Assembly (NCBI GenBank): GCA_938046585.1
Contig: CALIWR010000028.1
Coordinates: 6,227-70,226, forward strand
Direction of reading: 5' to 3'
DNA length: 64,000 bases
From: an uncultured Propionibacteriaceae bacterium
Lineage (GTDB): Bacteria; Actinomycetota; Actinomycetes; Propionibacteriales; Propionibacteriaceae
Each line of letters starts with the position of its first letter. The stretch's first letter is position 1. The translations under genes were made by a program, and so were the position numbers. The notes beneath the pieces were generated by a model. That model searched no databases and was not told where the DNA came from. It worked only from the letters and a program-made list of their open reading frames with translations. Shown here piece by piece: positions 26,400-35,620 of the stretch.

Positions 26400-27155
26400 G
26401 TGGCACGGGACAGCAGGACGCAGAAGCAGGGGGCGGTGATCCGCCGCGCAGCGGACCGGACAGAGACGACTACCGACCAGCGGTTGCTGAGTGGTCGCGG
26501 CTCGACCGACTGGGTGAATGGCGACCCGTGGCGGGTGCTGCGGATCCAGTCGGAATTCGTCGAGGGTTTCGGGACCCTAGCCGAACTCGGTCCGGCGATC
26601 AGTGTCTTTGGATCGGCTCGGACTAAACGTACCCATCCGATGTATCAGGCCGGGGTCCGGATCGGACAGAAACTGGCCGGGGCCGGTTTTGCGGTGATCA
26701 CCGGCGGCGGCCCGGGGATCATGGAGGCGGTCAACAAAGGCGCCCACAAGGCGGGGGGTACCTCGGTCGGGCTGGGTATCGAATTGCCCTTTGAACAGGT
26801 CCTGAACAAGTACGTCACGCTGGGCATCAATTTCCGGTATTTCTTTGCCCGTAAGACGATGTTCGTCAAGTACTCGCAGGGCTTTGTGGTGATGCCGGGC
26901 GGCTTCGGGACCTTCGACGAGCTCTTCGAGGCGGTCACCCTGGCTCAGACTAACAAGGTCACTGCTTTCCCGGTGGTTTTGTACGGGCGCAGGTACTGGC
27001 AGCCGATGCTGAACTGGCTGACCGACACTGTGATGGCCGAGGGCTGTCTGAACGAGGCTGATCTTGAGATGATTGCGGTCACCGACGACGTGGACGAGGT
27101 CGTGGATCGGATGCTGGCGCCGGTGCCGACGACGCCGCCACGCGATCCTCACTAG
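26400..27155 (+). CDS. LOG/TIGR00730 family nucleoside-monophosphate phosphoribohydrolase
   Basis: A 251-aa Rossmann-type protein of the LOG family that cleaves nucleoside 5'-monophosphates into base and ribose phosphate. The diagnostic PGGFGTFDE and ITGGGPGIMEAVNKGA motifs are both present. The extra N-terminal ~60 aa and the position after dapE match Rv1205 of M. tuberculosis. The GTG start was chosen as the first codon of the open frame. The substrate (cytokinin or another nucleotide) cannot be told from sequence. Confidence 0.9.
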   Translation: MARDSRTQKQGAVIRRAADRTETTTDQRLLSGRGSTDWVNGDPWRVLRIQSEFVEGFGTLAELGPAISVFGSARTKRTHPMYQAGVRIGQKLAGAGFAVITGGGPGIMEAVNKGAHKAGGTSVGLGIELPFEQVLNKYVTLGINFRYFFARKTMFVKYSQGFVVMPGGFGTFDELFEAVTLAQTNKVTAFPVVLYGRRYWQPMLNWLTDTVMAEGCLNEADLEMIAVTDDVDEVVDRMLAPVPTTPPRDPH

Positions 27156-27186
27156 GCTGGGCAGCCACCGGAACGAGGAGGACCTT

Positions 27187-27549
27187 GTGGAGTGGTTGCT
27201 GGCTGCGTTGGCCGTTGTGGTGGTCGGGATCGCCGCCTTCGCGGCGACTGGCCGGCTCGGGGAGCTGCCGGATGTCGTCGACGATCGGGTGGCGCCCGAG
27301 GTGGGCCCTGGCCCGCTGACCCGGACCGACCTCGACGAGGTCCAGTTTGCCGTGGTCCCTCGGGGATATTCGATGGAGCAGGTCGACGACCTGTTGGTTC
27401 GGGTCGGCGCCCAATTGCCATCCGCAACCGCGCCCGCCGATCAGCCTGAGACCGCCACGCCACCCGTACCGCGGGGTTCTGAGACGACGGAAGCGGACCC
27501 GCCCTCGCCGAACCAGACGGACGAATCCCACCGGATCGGGGACGAGTAA
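27187..27549 (+). CDS. DivIVA-domain small membrane protein
   Basis: A 120-aa protein with one N-terminal transmembrane helix (about residues 3-20). It then has the DivIVA-like signature VQFAVVPRGYSMEQVDDLLVR, seen in actinobacterial proteins next to DUF3117. The C-terminal 45 aa are Pro/Thr/Glu-rich and probably disordered. GTG 27187 follows GAGGAGGACC; the frame continues upstream but without a good start. Position and size match Rv1209. A role in polar growth or division is only inferred from the domain. Confidence 0.82.
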   Translation: MEWLLAALAVVVVGIAAFAATGRLGELPDVVDDRVAPEVGPGPLTRTDLDEVQFAVVPRGYSMEQVDDLLVRVGAQLPSATAPADQPETATPPVPRGSETTEADPPSPNQTDESHRIGDE

Positions 27550-27672
27550 TCGGCGCCGGGATTATCGGCGCCGCCCGGCGGGCTGAGGCGGTGATGCCCG
27601 AGTGACGAGGATCGGGCCATACCTGGAATAATGGGCGCTGACGAGACCACACCACAGAAGGCGAGAACGCGC

Positions 27673-27840
27673 ATGGCTGCGATGAAGCCCCGCACCGGAG
27701 ACGGCCCGATGGAAGTCACGAAGGAGGGCCGCGGGATCGTGATGCGAGTCCCGGTCGACGGTGGCGGACGCCTGGTCGTCGAACTCAATGCCCAAGAGGC
27801 CAGTGACCTGCTCCAGGCACTGAAAGGCGTCGTCGGCTGA
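27673..27840 (+). CDS. DUF3117 small conserved protein
   Basis: A 55-aa protein (MAAMKPRTGDGPMEVTKEGR at the start) matching the very conserved actinobacterial DUF3117 family, which is always about 55-60 aa. Its function is unknown. ATG 27673 gives exactly the family N-terminus; the open frame continues upstream to 27631. It is followed by a strong terminator and corresponds to Rv1211 in mycobacteria. Confidence 0.92.
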   Translation: MAAMKPRTGDGPMEVTKEGRGIVMRVPVDGGGRLVVELNAQEASDLLQALKGVVG

Positions 27841-27862
27841 GCCGGCCCCACTTCATTGCGTA

Positions 27863-27891
27863 CGAGCACCCGCCCGCAAGGCGGGTGCTCG
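27863..27891. terminator. Strong, probably bidirectional terminator
   Basis: A perfect 12-bp stem (CGAGCACCCGCC / GGCGGGTGCTCG) with a 5-base loop CGCAA lies between the convergent DUF3117 and glgA genes. A TCTGTTTCT stretch follows on the plus strand. It can serve both transcripts. Confidence 0.88.
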
Positions 27892-27899
27892 TCTGTTTC

Positions 27900-29075
27900 T
27901 CAGCTCCGATAGGCGGCGATCGCTGCCTGGTAGACCGCGACCGTCTGCTCGGCGATTCTGCGCCAGGAGAACTCTTCGACGCACCGGGCCCGGCCGGCAA
28001 GTCCCATCCGGCGGGCCCGTTCCGGATCCCGGATGAGATCGTTGATCCGGTCGGCAAAGGTCTGCTCGAAGGCTGCGATCGCGGCCGGGTCGTACGGGAC
28101 CAGCAGGCCGGTCTCACCGTCGACGACCACCTCCGGGATTCCCCCTACCGCCGAGGCCACGACCGCGGTCTCGCAGGCCATCGCTTCCAGGTTCACGATC
28201 CCGAGCGGCTCGTAGACCGAGGGGCAGGCGAAGACCGTCGAATGGGTCAGCACTTGCCGTACCGATTCTCGAGGCAGCATCTCCTGTACCCAGATCACAC
28301 CGCCGCCCCGGGCCGCCTCCAGCTCACCGAAAGCCTGGTGGAACTCGGCGGCGATCTCAGGGGTGTCAGGCGCCCCGGCCAGCAACAGCAGCTGGGTGTC
28401 GGGGTCTAGCCGCTGCGCCGCCCGAACCAGGTGGACCAGGCCCTTCTGCCGGGTGATCCGGCCCACGAAGGTGACGATTGGTCGGGACCGGTCCACGCCC
28501 AGAGCATCGACCACGTCGGTAGCCGGGTCGGGACGGAACTCGTCCGGGTCGATCCCGTTCTTGACGACGTGGATCTTGGACCGTTCCACGAACGGATAGG
28601 CCTGCTGGATGTTGGCGATCATGGCCTCGCTGACCGCGATCACGGCGTCCGCCTCAGCGTACGCGGTGCGCTCGATCCAGGAACTGACTCGGTAGCCGCC
28701 GCCCAACTGCTCCGCCTTCCACGGCCGGTCCGGCTCGAGCGAGTGGGCGGTCACTACCAGCGGCACAGCGTGGTAATGCCGGGCGATGATGCCGGCGAAC
28801 TGGGCGTACCAGGTGTGGGCGTGGACCACGTCCACCGGCCCGATCGCGGCGGCCATCGCGACATCGGCGCCGAGGGTCCGGATCGCGGCATTGGCCCCTT
28901 CCGGGTAGGTCTCCGGATGACTGGTCGCCCCCGGGCGGGGCTCACCCATCGCCTGCACCTCGACCGAGTCACAGAGGTCACGCAGCTGGGGGACAAGCTG
29001 GCCGACGTGGACGCCGGCACCGCCGTAGATGTACGGGGGATATTCACGGGTGAGGATCGAGACGCGCAGGGCCAT
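27900..29075 (-). CDS. glgA: GT4 glycosyltransferase, GlgA/GlgM type (glycogen or maltose-1-phosphate synthase)
   Basis: A 391-aa two-domain GT-B glycosyltransferase. The N-terminal REYPPYIYGGAGVHV motif and the C-terminal PSVYEPLGIVNLEAMACETAVVAS segment (donor-site E-x7-E) are typical of the actinobacterial TIGR02149 family. In mycobacteria the homologue Rv1212c makes alpha-maltose 1-phosphate from ADP-glucose, so the same is likely here. ATG 29075 was chosen; the open frame continues to 29111 without conserved sequence. It is divergent from glgC, which makes its donor ADP-glucose. Confidence 0.92.
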   Translation of the reverse strand: MALRVSILTREYPPYIYGGAGVHVGQLVPQLRDLCDSVEVQAMGEPRPGATSHPETYPEGANAAIRTLGADVAMAAAIGPVDVVHAHTWYAQFAGIIARHYHAVPLVVTAHSLEPDRPWKAEQLGGGYRVSSWIERTAYAEADAVIAVSEAMIANIQQAYPFVERSKIHVVKNGIDPDEFRPDPATDVVDALGVDRSRPIVTFVGRITRQKGLVHLVRAAQRLDPDTQLLLLAGAPDTPEIAAEFHQAFGELEAARGGGVIWVQEMLPRESVRQVLTHSTVFACPSVYEPLGIVNLEAMACETAVVASAVGGIPEVVVDGETGLLVPYDPAAIAAFEQTFADRINDLIRDPERARRMGLAGRARCVEEFSWRRIAEQTVAVYQAAIAAYRS

Positions 29076-29175
29076 GACTGATGCTTGCACACCACCCCAA
29101 GGTTTGGGCAAGACCTAGAGAAAACTTCCGGCCAATCCTGCACATGGGGCCTTCCCACGGCATAGGGTGCGGGCT

Positions 29176-30405
29176 ATGGTGACCCGTCCGAATGCGCTGT
29201 CCATCGTTCTTGCCGGGGGCGAGGGCAAGCGGTTGATGCCGTTGACCGCCGACCGGGCCAAGCCGGCCGTCCCCTTCGGGGGGACCTACCGGCTGATCGA
29301 CTTCGTGCTGTCCAACCTGGTGAACTCCGACCTCCGCAAGATCGCGGTACTCACCCAGTACAAATCACACTCTCTGGACCGACACATCGCGGTGACCTGG
29401 CGGATGTCGGTGCTGCTCAACAACTACGTGACCTCGGTGCCGGCCCAACAGCGCACCGGCAAGCAGTGGTTCCAGGGCAGCGCGGACGCGATCTACCAGT
29501 CGCTGAACCTGATCGCCGACGACGAGCCGGACTACATCGTGGTCTTCGGCGCCGACAACATCTACCGGATGGATGTCGAGCAGATGCTGGAAGCTCATAT
29601 CGACTCCGGGCTCGACTGCACGGTGGCCGGGATCCGGGTCCCGCGCCAGTCCGCGACTTCCTTCGGAATCATCGACGCCGCAGCCGACCATCGGATCGCC
29701 CGGTTCCTGGAGAAGCCCGCCGATCCGCCCGGGCTGCCGGATTCGCCCGACGAGTCGTTCGCCTCGATGGGCAATTACATCTTCACCACCCGGGCCTTCG
29801 TAGAGATGCTGCTGCACGATGCCGCCCAGGAAGACTCCAAACACGACATGGGCGGCGACATCATCCCAGCCTTCGTCGCGGCCGGCTCCGCCCAGGTGTA
29901 CGACTTCACAGCCAACGATGTTCCCGGCGCCACCGACAAGGACCGCAACTATTGGCGCGATGTGGGCACCCTGGACGCGTACCACGAGGCCCATATGGAC
30001 CTGGTCAGCGTCGACCCGGACTTCAACCTGTACAACCGCAGGTGGCCGATCTGGACCTCCCAAGCCCAGGCCCCGGGCGCCAAGTTCACGCTGCGCGGTA
30101 ACGCCGAGGACTCGATCGTCAGCGCCGGCTGCATCATCTCCGGCGGTGACGTGGACCGCTCGGTGTTGAGCCCGAACGTCTACATCGAAAAATGGGCCAA
30201 GGTTGAGGAGAGCATCATCTTCTCCGGCTGCCGGATCGGACGCAATGCCGTGGTCCGGCGGGCGATCCTCGACAAGAACGTGATCGTGCCCGACGGCGCC
30301 GAGATCGGCGTCAACCACGACCACGACCGTTCCCGCGGCTACATGGTGACCGACAACGGCATCACGGTCGTCACCAAGAACACCAAGGTGCCTCAGCAGT
30401 GGTGA
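29176..30405 (+). CDS. glgC: Glucose-1-phosphate adenylyltransferase
   Basis: This 409-aa enzyme makes ADP-glucose from glucose 1-phosphate and ATP, the first committed step of bacterial glycogen synthesis. The N-terminal nucleotidyl-transfer signature VLAGGEGKRLMPLTADRAKP, the central VVFGADNIYRMD and FLEKP motifs, and the C-terminal left-handed helix (allosteric domain) are present. ATG 29176 follows AGGG with good spacing; an in-frame GTG at 29167 is the alternative. It is divergent from glgA with 100 bp between. Confidence 0.95.
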   Translation: MVTRPNALSIVLAGGEGKRLMPLTADRAKPAVPFGGTYRLIDFVLSNLVNSDLRKIAVLTQYKSHSLDRHIAVTWRMSVLLNNYVTSVPAQQRTGKQWFQGSADAIYQSLNLIADDEPDYIVVFGADNIYRMDVEQMLEAHIDSGLDCTVAGIRVPRQSATSFGIIDAAADHRIARFLEKPADPPGLPDSPDESFASMGNYIFTTRAFVEMLLHDAAQEDSKHDMGGDIIPAFVAAGSAQVYDFTANDVPGATDKDRNYWRDVGTLDAYHEAHMDLVSVDPDFNLYNRRWPIWTSQAQAPGAKFTLRGNAEDSIVSAGCIISGGDVDRSVLSPNVYIEKWAKVEESIIFSGCRIGRNAVVRRAILDKNVIVPDGAEIGVNHDHDRSRGYMVTDNGITVVTKNTKVPQQW

Positions 30406-30418
30406 GCGAAGCGGTCCG

Positions 30419-31084
30419 CTAGCCGTTCTTCACGGCGGCTAGGACCCCGTCGCCGACCGGCAGCAAGACCGGGGTCAGCGCCGGGGTGTCGGTGATCGCC
30501 TGCAGCACCTCGCGGGTGATCACCGCCTCGTCGCTCTGGTTGGTGGGTTCGGCCACGGTGCCGCCCATCAGCGCGTGGTGGAGCACCAGCGCCCCGCCGG
30601 TACGCAGCAGCCGCAACGCCTGCTCTAGGCATTCGTGGGCCTCCAGCGGGTCCCCGTCGATCAGGACCAGGTCATAGGCGGCGTCGCTGAGTTTGGGCAG
30701 CACCACCAGCGGTGCCCCGGCGATGGCCCGCAGCCGCTGCGGCCGGATCCCAGTACCGGTGATGATCTGGCGGGCGATGTTTTGGTGCTCGGGCTCCGGG
30801 TCGATCGTGGTCAGGACCCCGTCGACATGCATCCCGTGCAGCAGCGCCAACGCCGCCACCCCGGTCCCGGTCCCGACCTGGACCACGGAACGCGCATCCA
30901 GGACCCGAGCCAGGAAGGTCAACGCCTGGGCTGCCCCCCGGCTGGGAGGGGTCAGCCGCAGGTCGGCCGCTGCCTGCCGGGCCAGGGCACCGGCTTCGCT
31001 GTCGGGGACATAGTCTTCGCAATAAGCCCAGGCGCCGGGCTTGGGTGCGTGCTTGCCTGAGGTGATGGAGGTCACGCTGCTCAC
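30419..31084 (-). CDS. SAM-dependent O-methyltransferase
   Basis: A Rossmann-fold methyltransferase of the catechol/caffeoyl-CoA type. The SAM site VVQVGTGTGVAALALL, the DGVLTTIDPEPEH stretch and the metal-site LVLIDGDP are clear. It closely resembles Rv1220c of M. tuberculosis in order of motifs and in its LLPVGDGVLAAVKNG end. The substrate is unknown. The start is uncertain: GTG 31084 gives 221 aa, GTG 31075 has better spacing from TAGGG, and the frame is open to 31120. Confidence 0.85.
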   Translation of the reverse strand: MSSVTSITSGKHAPKPGAWAYCEDYVPDSEAGALARQAAADLRLTPPSRGAAQALTFLARVLDARSVVQVGTGTGVAALALLHGMHVDGVLTTIDPEPEHQNIARQIITGTGIRPQRLRAIAGAPLVVLPKLSDAAYDLVLIDGDPLEAHECLEQALRLLRTGGALVLHHALMGGTVAEPTNQSDEAVITREVLQAITDTPALTPVLLPVGDGVLAAVKNG

Positions 31085-31183
31085 CCTACCCACACCCTTT
31101 ACCATGACCGCAGGAGTCACACGGCGAGTGGTGAGATCGGGCGGTGGCTTGGGATGGTGGCGAACAACACTGGAGGCTCTGCG

Positions 31184-32065
31184 ATGACGACCCCCCCCTT
31201 CGGCCGGTTGCTGACCGCGATGGCCACCCCGTTCACCCCCGACGGGGAGTTGGACCTGGAGGCGGCCGCCACGCTGGCGGCGTACCTGGTAGACGAGCAG
31301 CGCAACGATGCCCTGGTGATCAACGGCACCACCGGGGAGTCACCGACCACCACCGACGACGAGAAGCGACGCCTGCTGGAGGTGGTGATCGCCACGGTGG
31401 GGGACCGGGCGCAGGTGGTGGCCGGGGTCGGGACCAACGACACCTACCACTCGGTGGCCCGGGCCCGGGAAGCCGCCAGGATCGGCGCCCACGGGCTGCT
31501 GGCGGTCACCCCGTACTATTCGCGTCCGCCGCAGGACGCGATTATCGAACATTTCCGGGCGATCACCAGCGCCAGTGACCTGCCGCTGATGCTGTACGAC
31601 ATCCCGCACCGGGCTGGGGTGGCGCTGGAGACCGAGACCCTGCTCACCCTGGCGGACGATCCGCGGGTAGTGGCGGTCAAGGACGCCAAGGGCCAGACCG
31701 CCGCCTCGGCGGTGGTGATGGCCCAGACCGAACTGGCCTACTACGCCGGCGACGACGCCCTGCTGCTGCCGCTGCTAGCGGTCGGTGGGGTCGGGGTGGT
31801 GGGTACCTCCACCCACTTCACCGGGGCCCGGACCGCCGACTGTATCGACGCCTACCTGGCCGGGGACCTGGAGCAGGCGCTGCGGATCTACCGCGGCCTG
31901 CTGCCGGTGTACACCGGGGTCTTTGCCACCCAGGGCGTGATGCTGGTGAAGGCCGGCTTGAATGCCCGCGGCCACCGGGTCGGACCAGTACGGCGTCCCC
32001 TGCTGAACGCTACCGCGGCCGAGACCGCCCGCTTCGTCGCGCTGCTGGACGCCGCTGGGCTGTGA
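31184..32065 (+). CDS. dapA: 4-hydroxy-tetrahydrodipicolinate synthase
   Basis: This enzyme condenses pyruvate with aspartate semialdehyde, the first step of the diaminopimelate pathway also served by nearby dapD and dapE. The motif GTTGES is at 48-53, Tyr138 is in LMLYDIPHR and the Schiff-base Lys166 in VVAVKDAKG. The 293 aa are typical. ATG 31184 has GGAGG eight bases upstream; the open frame continues to 31154 without a better site. Confidence 0.94.
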   Translation: MTTPPFGRLLTAMATPFTPDGELDLEAAATLAAYLVDEQRNDALVINGTTGESPTTTDDEKRRLLEVVIATVGDRAQVVAGVGTNDTYHSVARAREAARIGAHGLLAVTPYYSRPPQDAIIEHFRAITSASDLPLMLYDIPHRAGVALETETLLTLADDPRVVAVKDAKGQTAASAVVMAQTELAYYAGDDALLLPLLAVGGVGVVGTSTHFTGARTADCIDAYLAGDLEQALRIYRGLLPVYTGVFATQGVMLVKAGLNARGHRVGPVRRPLLNATAAETARFVALLDAAGL

Positions 32066-32113
32066 CCTGATCTGGCATCTGACTGCCCCCGGGCGGCGGC
32101 TATCCTTCAGCCC

Positions 32114-32497
32114 GTGGACCTTGGCGCGCCGGAGATCATCATGCTGGTCTTCCTGGCTGTGCTGATGTTCGGCCCGGAGAAATTGCCCGGTTTCGCTCGT
32201 AAGGCCGGACGGGTGGTGCGCTATCTGAACACCATCGCCAACGACGCCAAGGGGCAGCTGCGGGCCGAGCTAGGCCCAGAATGGGACGATGTCCGGCTCA
32301 GTGACCTGAACCCGAAGACTTTCGTCCAACGGCATCTGCTGGATTCGAACGAGGTAGCCGAGGTCCGCTCCGCGCTGCAGGAGTCTCGGGCTGCTCTGGA
32401 GTCCAGCACCCAGGAGGCCTCCACCGCGGTGGCCGAAGCCGTCGCCGAGCCGGCGCCGGTGGGTGTCGGCTCCCCGTACGACTCAGAAGCCACCTGA
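32114..32497 (+). CDS. tatB: Sec-independent translocase subunit TatB
   Basis: A 127-aa protein with one N-terminal helix, the hinge FGPEKLPGFARKAGR and an amphipathic helix, followed by an Ala/Glu/Ser-rich tail. TatB recruits twin-arginine precursors to TatC at the membrane. It could in principle be a TatA, but the long tail and its place next to mrp match Rv1224 (TatB). It ends 3 bp before the convergent thrE-like gene. Confidence 0.88.
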   Translation: MDLGAPEIIMLVFLAVLMFGPEKLPGFARKAGRVVRYLNTIANDAKGQLRAELGPEWDDVRLSDLNPKTFVQRHLLDSNEVAEVRSALQESRAALESSTQEASTAVAEAVAEPAPVGVGSPYDSEAT

Positions 32498-32500
32498 CGG

Positions 32501-33808
32501 CTAGCGGCGCCGCCGCAACAGACCGAACCGCAGCTGTGGCGGGTCGGGACGGGTGAAGGCCCATTCCGGGTCCGTTACCATCCGGGCCACCGATAGTCCG
32601 CCCACCATCGCGATTACGCCTAGCAGTACCGCCACCCCGTTCTGCACGGCCCGCAGCGTGTCGGCGGTGTCGAAGTACAGCAAGGCCCGCAGCGCCGCGC
32701 CGCCGGGGATCGACACCAGCAGCGTCGGTACGGTCATGATGATCTTCTCCAAGTCGAATATCGCCCCGGCCACCGCGCACAGCAGCCCGGCCAGGAAGCA
32801 GCCGACGAAGGTCGCGACATGGTTGCTGATCTGGTGGTCAAGCAGCATCAGCCGGACCGCGTTGGCGATCATGGCGATCGTGCTGGAGGCGACCGCTGCG
32901 CTGGTGGGGGAATTGAACATCATCGCCCAGCCGAAGACCGCGGCGAAGCTCGCCGCCAGCCGAACCGACCACAGCAGCAGCGGATGCCAGGCCGGTACCG
33001 GTACCTCCTGCGGGGCCACTCCGGCCAAAGTGGCGACCACCCAGACCCCGATCGCCATCGCCAGCAACACGACCGCGGCGTAGCCGAGCCGCGGGATTCC
33101 GGCGGACATGTCGAGCCGGGTGATCTCCAAACCGGCGGTGACGAGGGGAAATCCGGGGATCAGGAAGATCGAGGCGCTGATCAGCCCGACCCCGTACGCG
33201 GTGCTGGGTGAGCCGACGATCGCGGTCAGGATGGCCGCGAAGCCGACGTAGCCGGCGGAGGCTACGACCGTCGAGGTCAGGATCACCGCGATCACATTCA
33301 GATGGGCTTTCAACAGGATGCGGTGCAAGCCGTACGCGACCGCCGAGGCGGGCAGCACCGCCACCGTCTCGCGCCAACCACCATGGCCGAGGACGGTGAC
33401 CGAGGCGCAGGCCAGGGCGACCAGCGTCACCAGTAACCAGGCCCGATGCAGCGGCCGGGTGTGCTCGATCACCCGCAGCCGCCGCTCGACGTCGAGCGGC
33501 TCGCCGGCCCGCAACCGTTTGGTCAAATCATGCAGCAGCTCGATCCGGTGCGCGTTCACCCCGGTACCGCGGATCTCCGAGGATTGGGTACGGAAGATGC
33601 TGCCCCGGGTGACGGTGATCACAATCCCGGTGTAGCTGATCTGGGTCCGCACATCGTCCATGCCTAGGTTCCGGGCGACGGCCCGCATCAGATCCCGCAC
33701 CCGCAAGGAACTGGTCCCGGCGCCGAGCATCAGAATCCCGGCCTTCATGACCAGATTGCAACGGCGGATCAGATCCTTAGGCTCCAGGTCCTCCTCGCTG
33801 GTCTGCAC
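32501..33808 (-). CDS. Threonine/serine exporter family protein (ThrE/YjjP type)
   Basis: A 435-aa membrane protein. The N-terminal ~130 aa are the hydrophilic DUF1212/YjjP-type domain (GAGTSSLRVRDLMRAVARNLG). About ten hydrophobic helices follow, with FLIPGFPLVTAGLEITRLDMSAGIPR, typical of fused ThrE exporters. The domain order is that of the Corynebacterium glutamicum threonine/serine exporter. No helix is missing. Start ATG 33808 is the first of the frame. Confidence 0.9.
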   Translation of the reverse strand: MQTSEEDLEPKDLIRRCNLVMKAGILMLGAGTSSLRVRDLMRAVARNLGMDDVRTQISYTGIVITVTRGSIFRTQSSEIRGTGVNAHRIELLHDLTKRLRAGEPLDVERRLRVIEHTRPLHRAWLLVTLVALACASVTVLGHGGWRETVAVLPASAVAYGLHRILLKAHLNVIAVILTSTVVASAGYVGFAAILTAIVGSPSTAYGVGLISASIFLIPGFPLVTAGLEITRLDMSAGIPRLGYAAVVLLAMAIGVWVVATLAGVAPQEVPVPAWHPLLLWSVRLAASFAAVFGWAMMFNSPTSAAVASSTIAMIANAVRLMLLDHQISNHVATFVGCFLAGLLCAVAGAIFDLEKIIMTVPTLLVSIPGGAALRALLYFDTADTLRAVQNGVAVLLGVIAMVGGLSVARMVTDPEWAFTRPDPPQLRFGLLRRRR

Positions 33809-33854
33809 AGACCATCACCCTAGCGAGGCAGCGAGACCGGGAACCGAGCGCTGT

Positions 33855-35021
33855 TCACCCGACTGGGGTCAGGCCGAGCTGAACCCCGACCAGGCTGCGT
33901 CGTGAACCGGCGAGCTGGCTAGCCAGAGCCACCACCGCCGCCGAGCTAGGCCGGGTCGGGTCCAGCGTCACCAGGGGGGTGCCGGCATCCCCGGCGGCCC
34001 GCAGATCCGGTTCGAGCGGGATCTGGGCCAGCAGCGGTACCTCGTAGCCGAGCCGTTCGGTCAGTTCGGTGGCCACCTGCTGCCCGCCGCCGGATCCGAA
34101 GACCTCTACCCGGTGAGGCCGGTCGCAGTGGGGGCAGATGGTCTCCAGGTAGGACATGTTCTCCACCACCCCGATCACCTGTTGGTGCAGGATGCTGGCC
34201 ATGGTCCCGGCCCGACCGGCAACCTCGGTCGCGGCGGGCTGCGGGGTGGTGACCACGATCACCTCGGCGTTGGGGAGTTTCTGCCCGAGCGAGATTGCGA
34301 TGTCCCCGGTCCCGGGCGGCAGGTCCAGCAGCAGGAAGTCCAGGTCACCCCAGAACACGTCGGCCAGCAGCTGGGTCAACGCCCGGTCGAGGATCGGGCC
34401 CCGCCAGGCGACCACCTGTTCGCGGGAGGGTTTCATCATCCCGACCGAGATCACCTTGATGCCCTGCTTGTGCACCGGCAGCAGCATCCCGACATTCTCC
34501 AGGGCAGTCGGGCCCTCGTCCTCGTCAACGCCTAGCAGGTCGGGGATCGAATGCCCGTACACGTCGGCGTCAAGCAGCCCCACCTTGAGTCCCTGCGCGG
34601 CCAAGGCGACCGCCAGGTTAACCGTCACCGACGATTTGCCGACGCCGCCCTTGCCGGAGGCGATGGCGATTACCCGGGTGTGGTTGGTCGGTTTGGCGAA
34701 CGGGATGTCGCGCTCCGGGACCCCGCCGCGCAGCTGGGTCCGCAACGCCGCCCGCTGCTCGTCGTCCATTACGCCCAATTCGACTCGGACGTCGCTGACC
34801 TGATCCACCCCGAGTACCGCCGCGGTGACGTCGTCGCGTAGCCGGTTCCGCAGTGGGCAGCCGCTCGTCGTGAGCAGGATCCGGACCGTGACCCGGTTCT
34901 GATCGTCCGCGCTCACCTCGTCGACCATGCCGAGATCCGTGATCGGGCGGTGGATTTCGGGATCCTCCACTGTGTGAAGGGCAGCCCGGACCTTGGGCAG
35001 CAGCGGATGCTCGTCGGACAT
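33855..35021 (-). CDS. mrp: Mrp/NBP35-type Fe-S cluster carrier ATPase
   Basis: A 388-aa P-loop ATPase thought to carry and transfer iron-sulfur clusters. An N-terminal MIP18/DUF59 domain (LHTVEDPEIHRPITDLGMV) is fused to the ParA-like domain with deviant Walker A GKGGVGKSS at about 123-131. The CPHC in TICPHCDRPHRVEVFG matches the cluster-binding CxxC. It is Rv1229c-like. ATG 35021 has GGTAGG nine bases upstream; ATG 35027 is in frame but too close to that site. Confidence 0.94.
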   Translation of the reverse strand: MSDEHPLLPKVRAALHTVEDPEIHRPITDLGMVDEVSADDQNRVTVRILLTTSGCPLRNRLRDDVTAAVLGVDQVSDVRVELGVMDDEQRAALRTQLRGGVPERDIPFAKPTNHTRVIAIASGKGGVGKSSVTVNLAVALAAQGLKVGLLDADVYGHSIPDLLGVDEDEGPTALENVGMLLPVHKQGIKVISVGMMKPSREQVVAWRGPILDRALTQLLADVFWGDLDFLLLDLPPGTGDIAISLGQKLPNAEVIVVTTPQPAATEVAGRAGTMASILHQQVIGVVENMSYLETICPHCDRPHRVEVFGSGGGQQVATELTERLGYEVPLLAQIPLEPDLRAAGDAGTPLVTLDPTRPSSAAVVALASQLAGSRRSLVGVQLGLTPVG

Positions 35022-35074
35022 GAGCATCAGCCTACCGGCGAAACCTGCTGCGGACCGGGACGTCCAGGGCGGGC

Positions 35075-35620
35075 TCAGGAGCTCGGCTCGGTGCCTGTGG
35101 TACGGGCGTCCAGCTCCTGCTCGCGGCGGCGCAGGTCGTCCAGTTCCTCCATCAGGTTATGCAATTCGGAGCGGATGAAGTCCCGGGTGGCCAGGTCCCC
35201 AACCCGCATCCGCAGCGAGGCGATCTCACGGGCCAGGAATTCCATGTCGGCGCGGGACTTGGCAGCGGTCTGGCGGTCGTTCTCGAGCGCGATCCGGTCC
35301 CGGGCCTCCTGCCGGTTCTGGGCGAGCAGGATCAGCGGCGCGGCGTACGAGGCTTGCAGGCTGAGGATCAAGGTGAGGAAGACGTACGGGAAACGCTCCA
35401 CGGCCAATTCGTCAGGGGCCCAGACATTCCACCCGATCCAGACCACGATAAAGATCGTCATCCAGATCAGGAACCCGGCTGTTCCCATGAATCGGGCGAA
35501 TTTTTCGGCGAAGGCGCCGAAAACCTCCGAATCGAGCTTGACCTCCGGCAGCCACGATCGGCGCAGAGGCCCCGGGCTCGACAGCCGGTCCGCGTTGATC
35601 CGCTTCCTGGTTCTAGCCAC
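35075..35620 (-). CDS. DUF1003 membrane protein
   Basis: A 181-aa protein with two transmembrane helices around residues 47-66 and 76-102, followed by a charged coiled-coil region. The sequence between the helices (IGWNVWAPDELAVERFPYVFL) and LSLQASYAAPLILLAQNRQ are the DUF1003 hallmarks. Function is unknown; it corresponds to Rv1231c. The start overlaps the upstream PRC/MgtE_N/CBS gene by 8 bp, suggesting translational coupling and a joint role near the membrane. Confidence 0.88.
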   Translation of the reverse strand: MARTRKRINADRLSSPGPLRRSWLPEVKLDSEVFGAFAEKFARFMGTAGFLIWMTIFIVVWIGWNVWAPDELAVERFPYVFLTLILSLQASYAAPLILLAQNRQEARDRIALENDRQTAAKSRADMEFLAREIASLRMRVGDLATRDFIRSELHNLMEELDDLRRREQELDARTTGTEPSS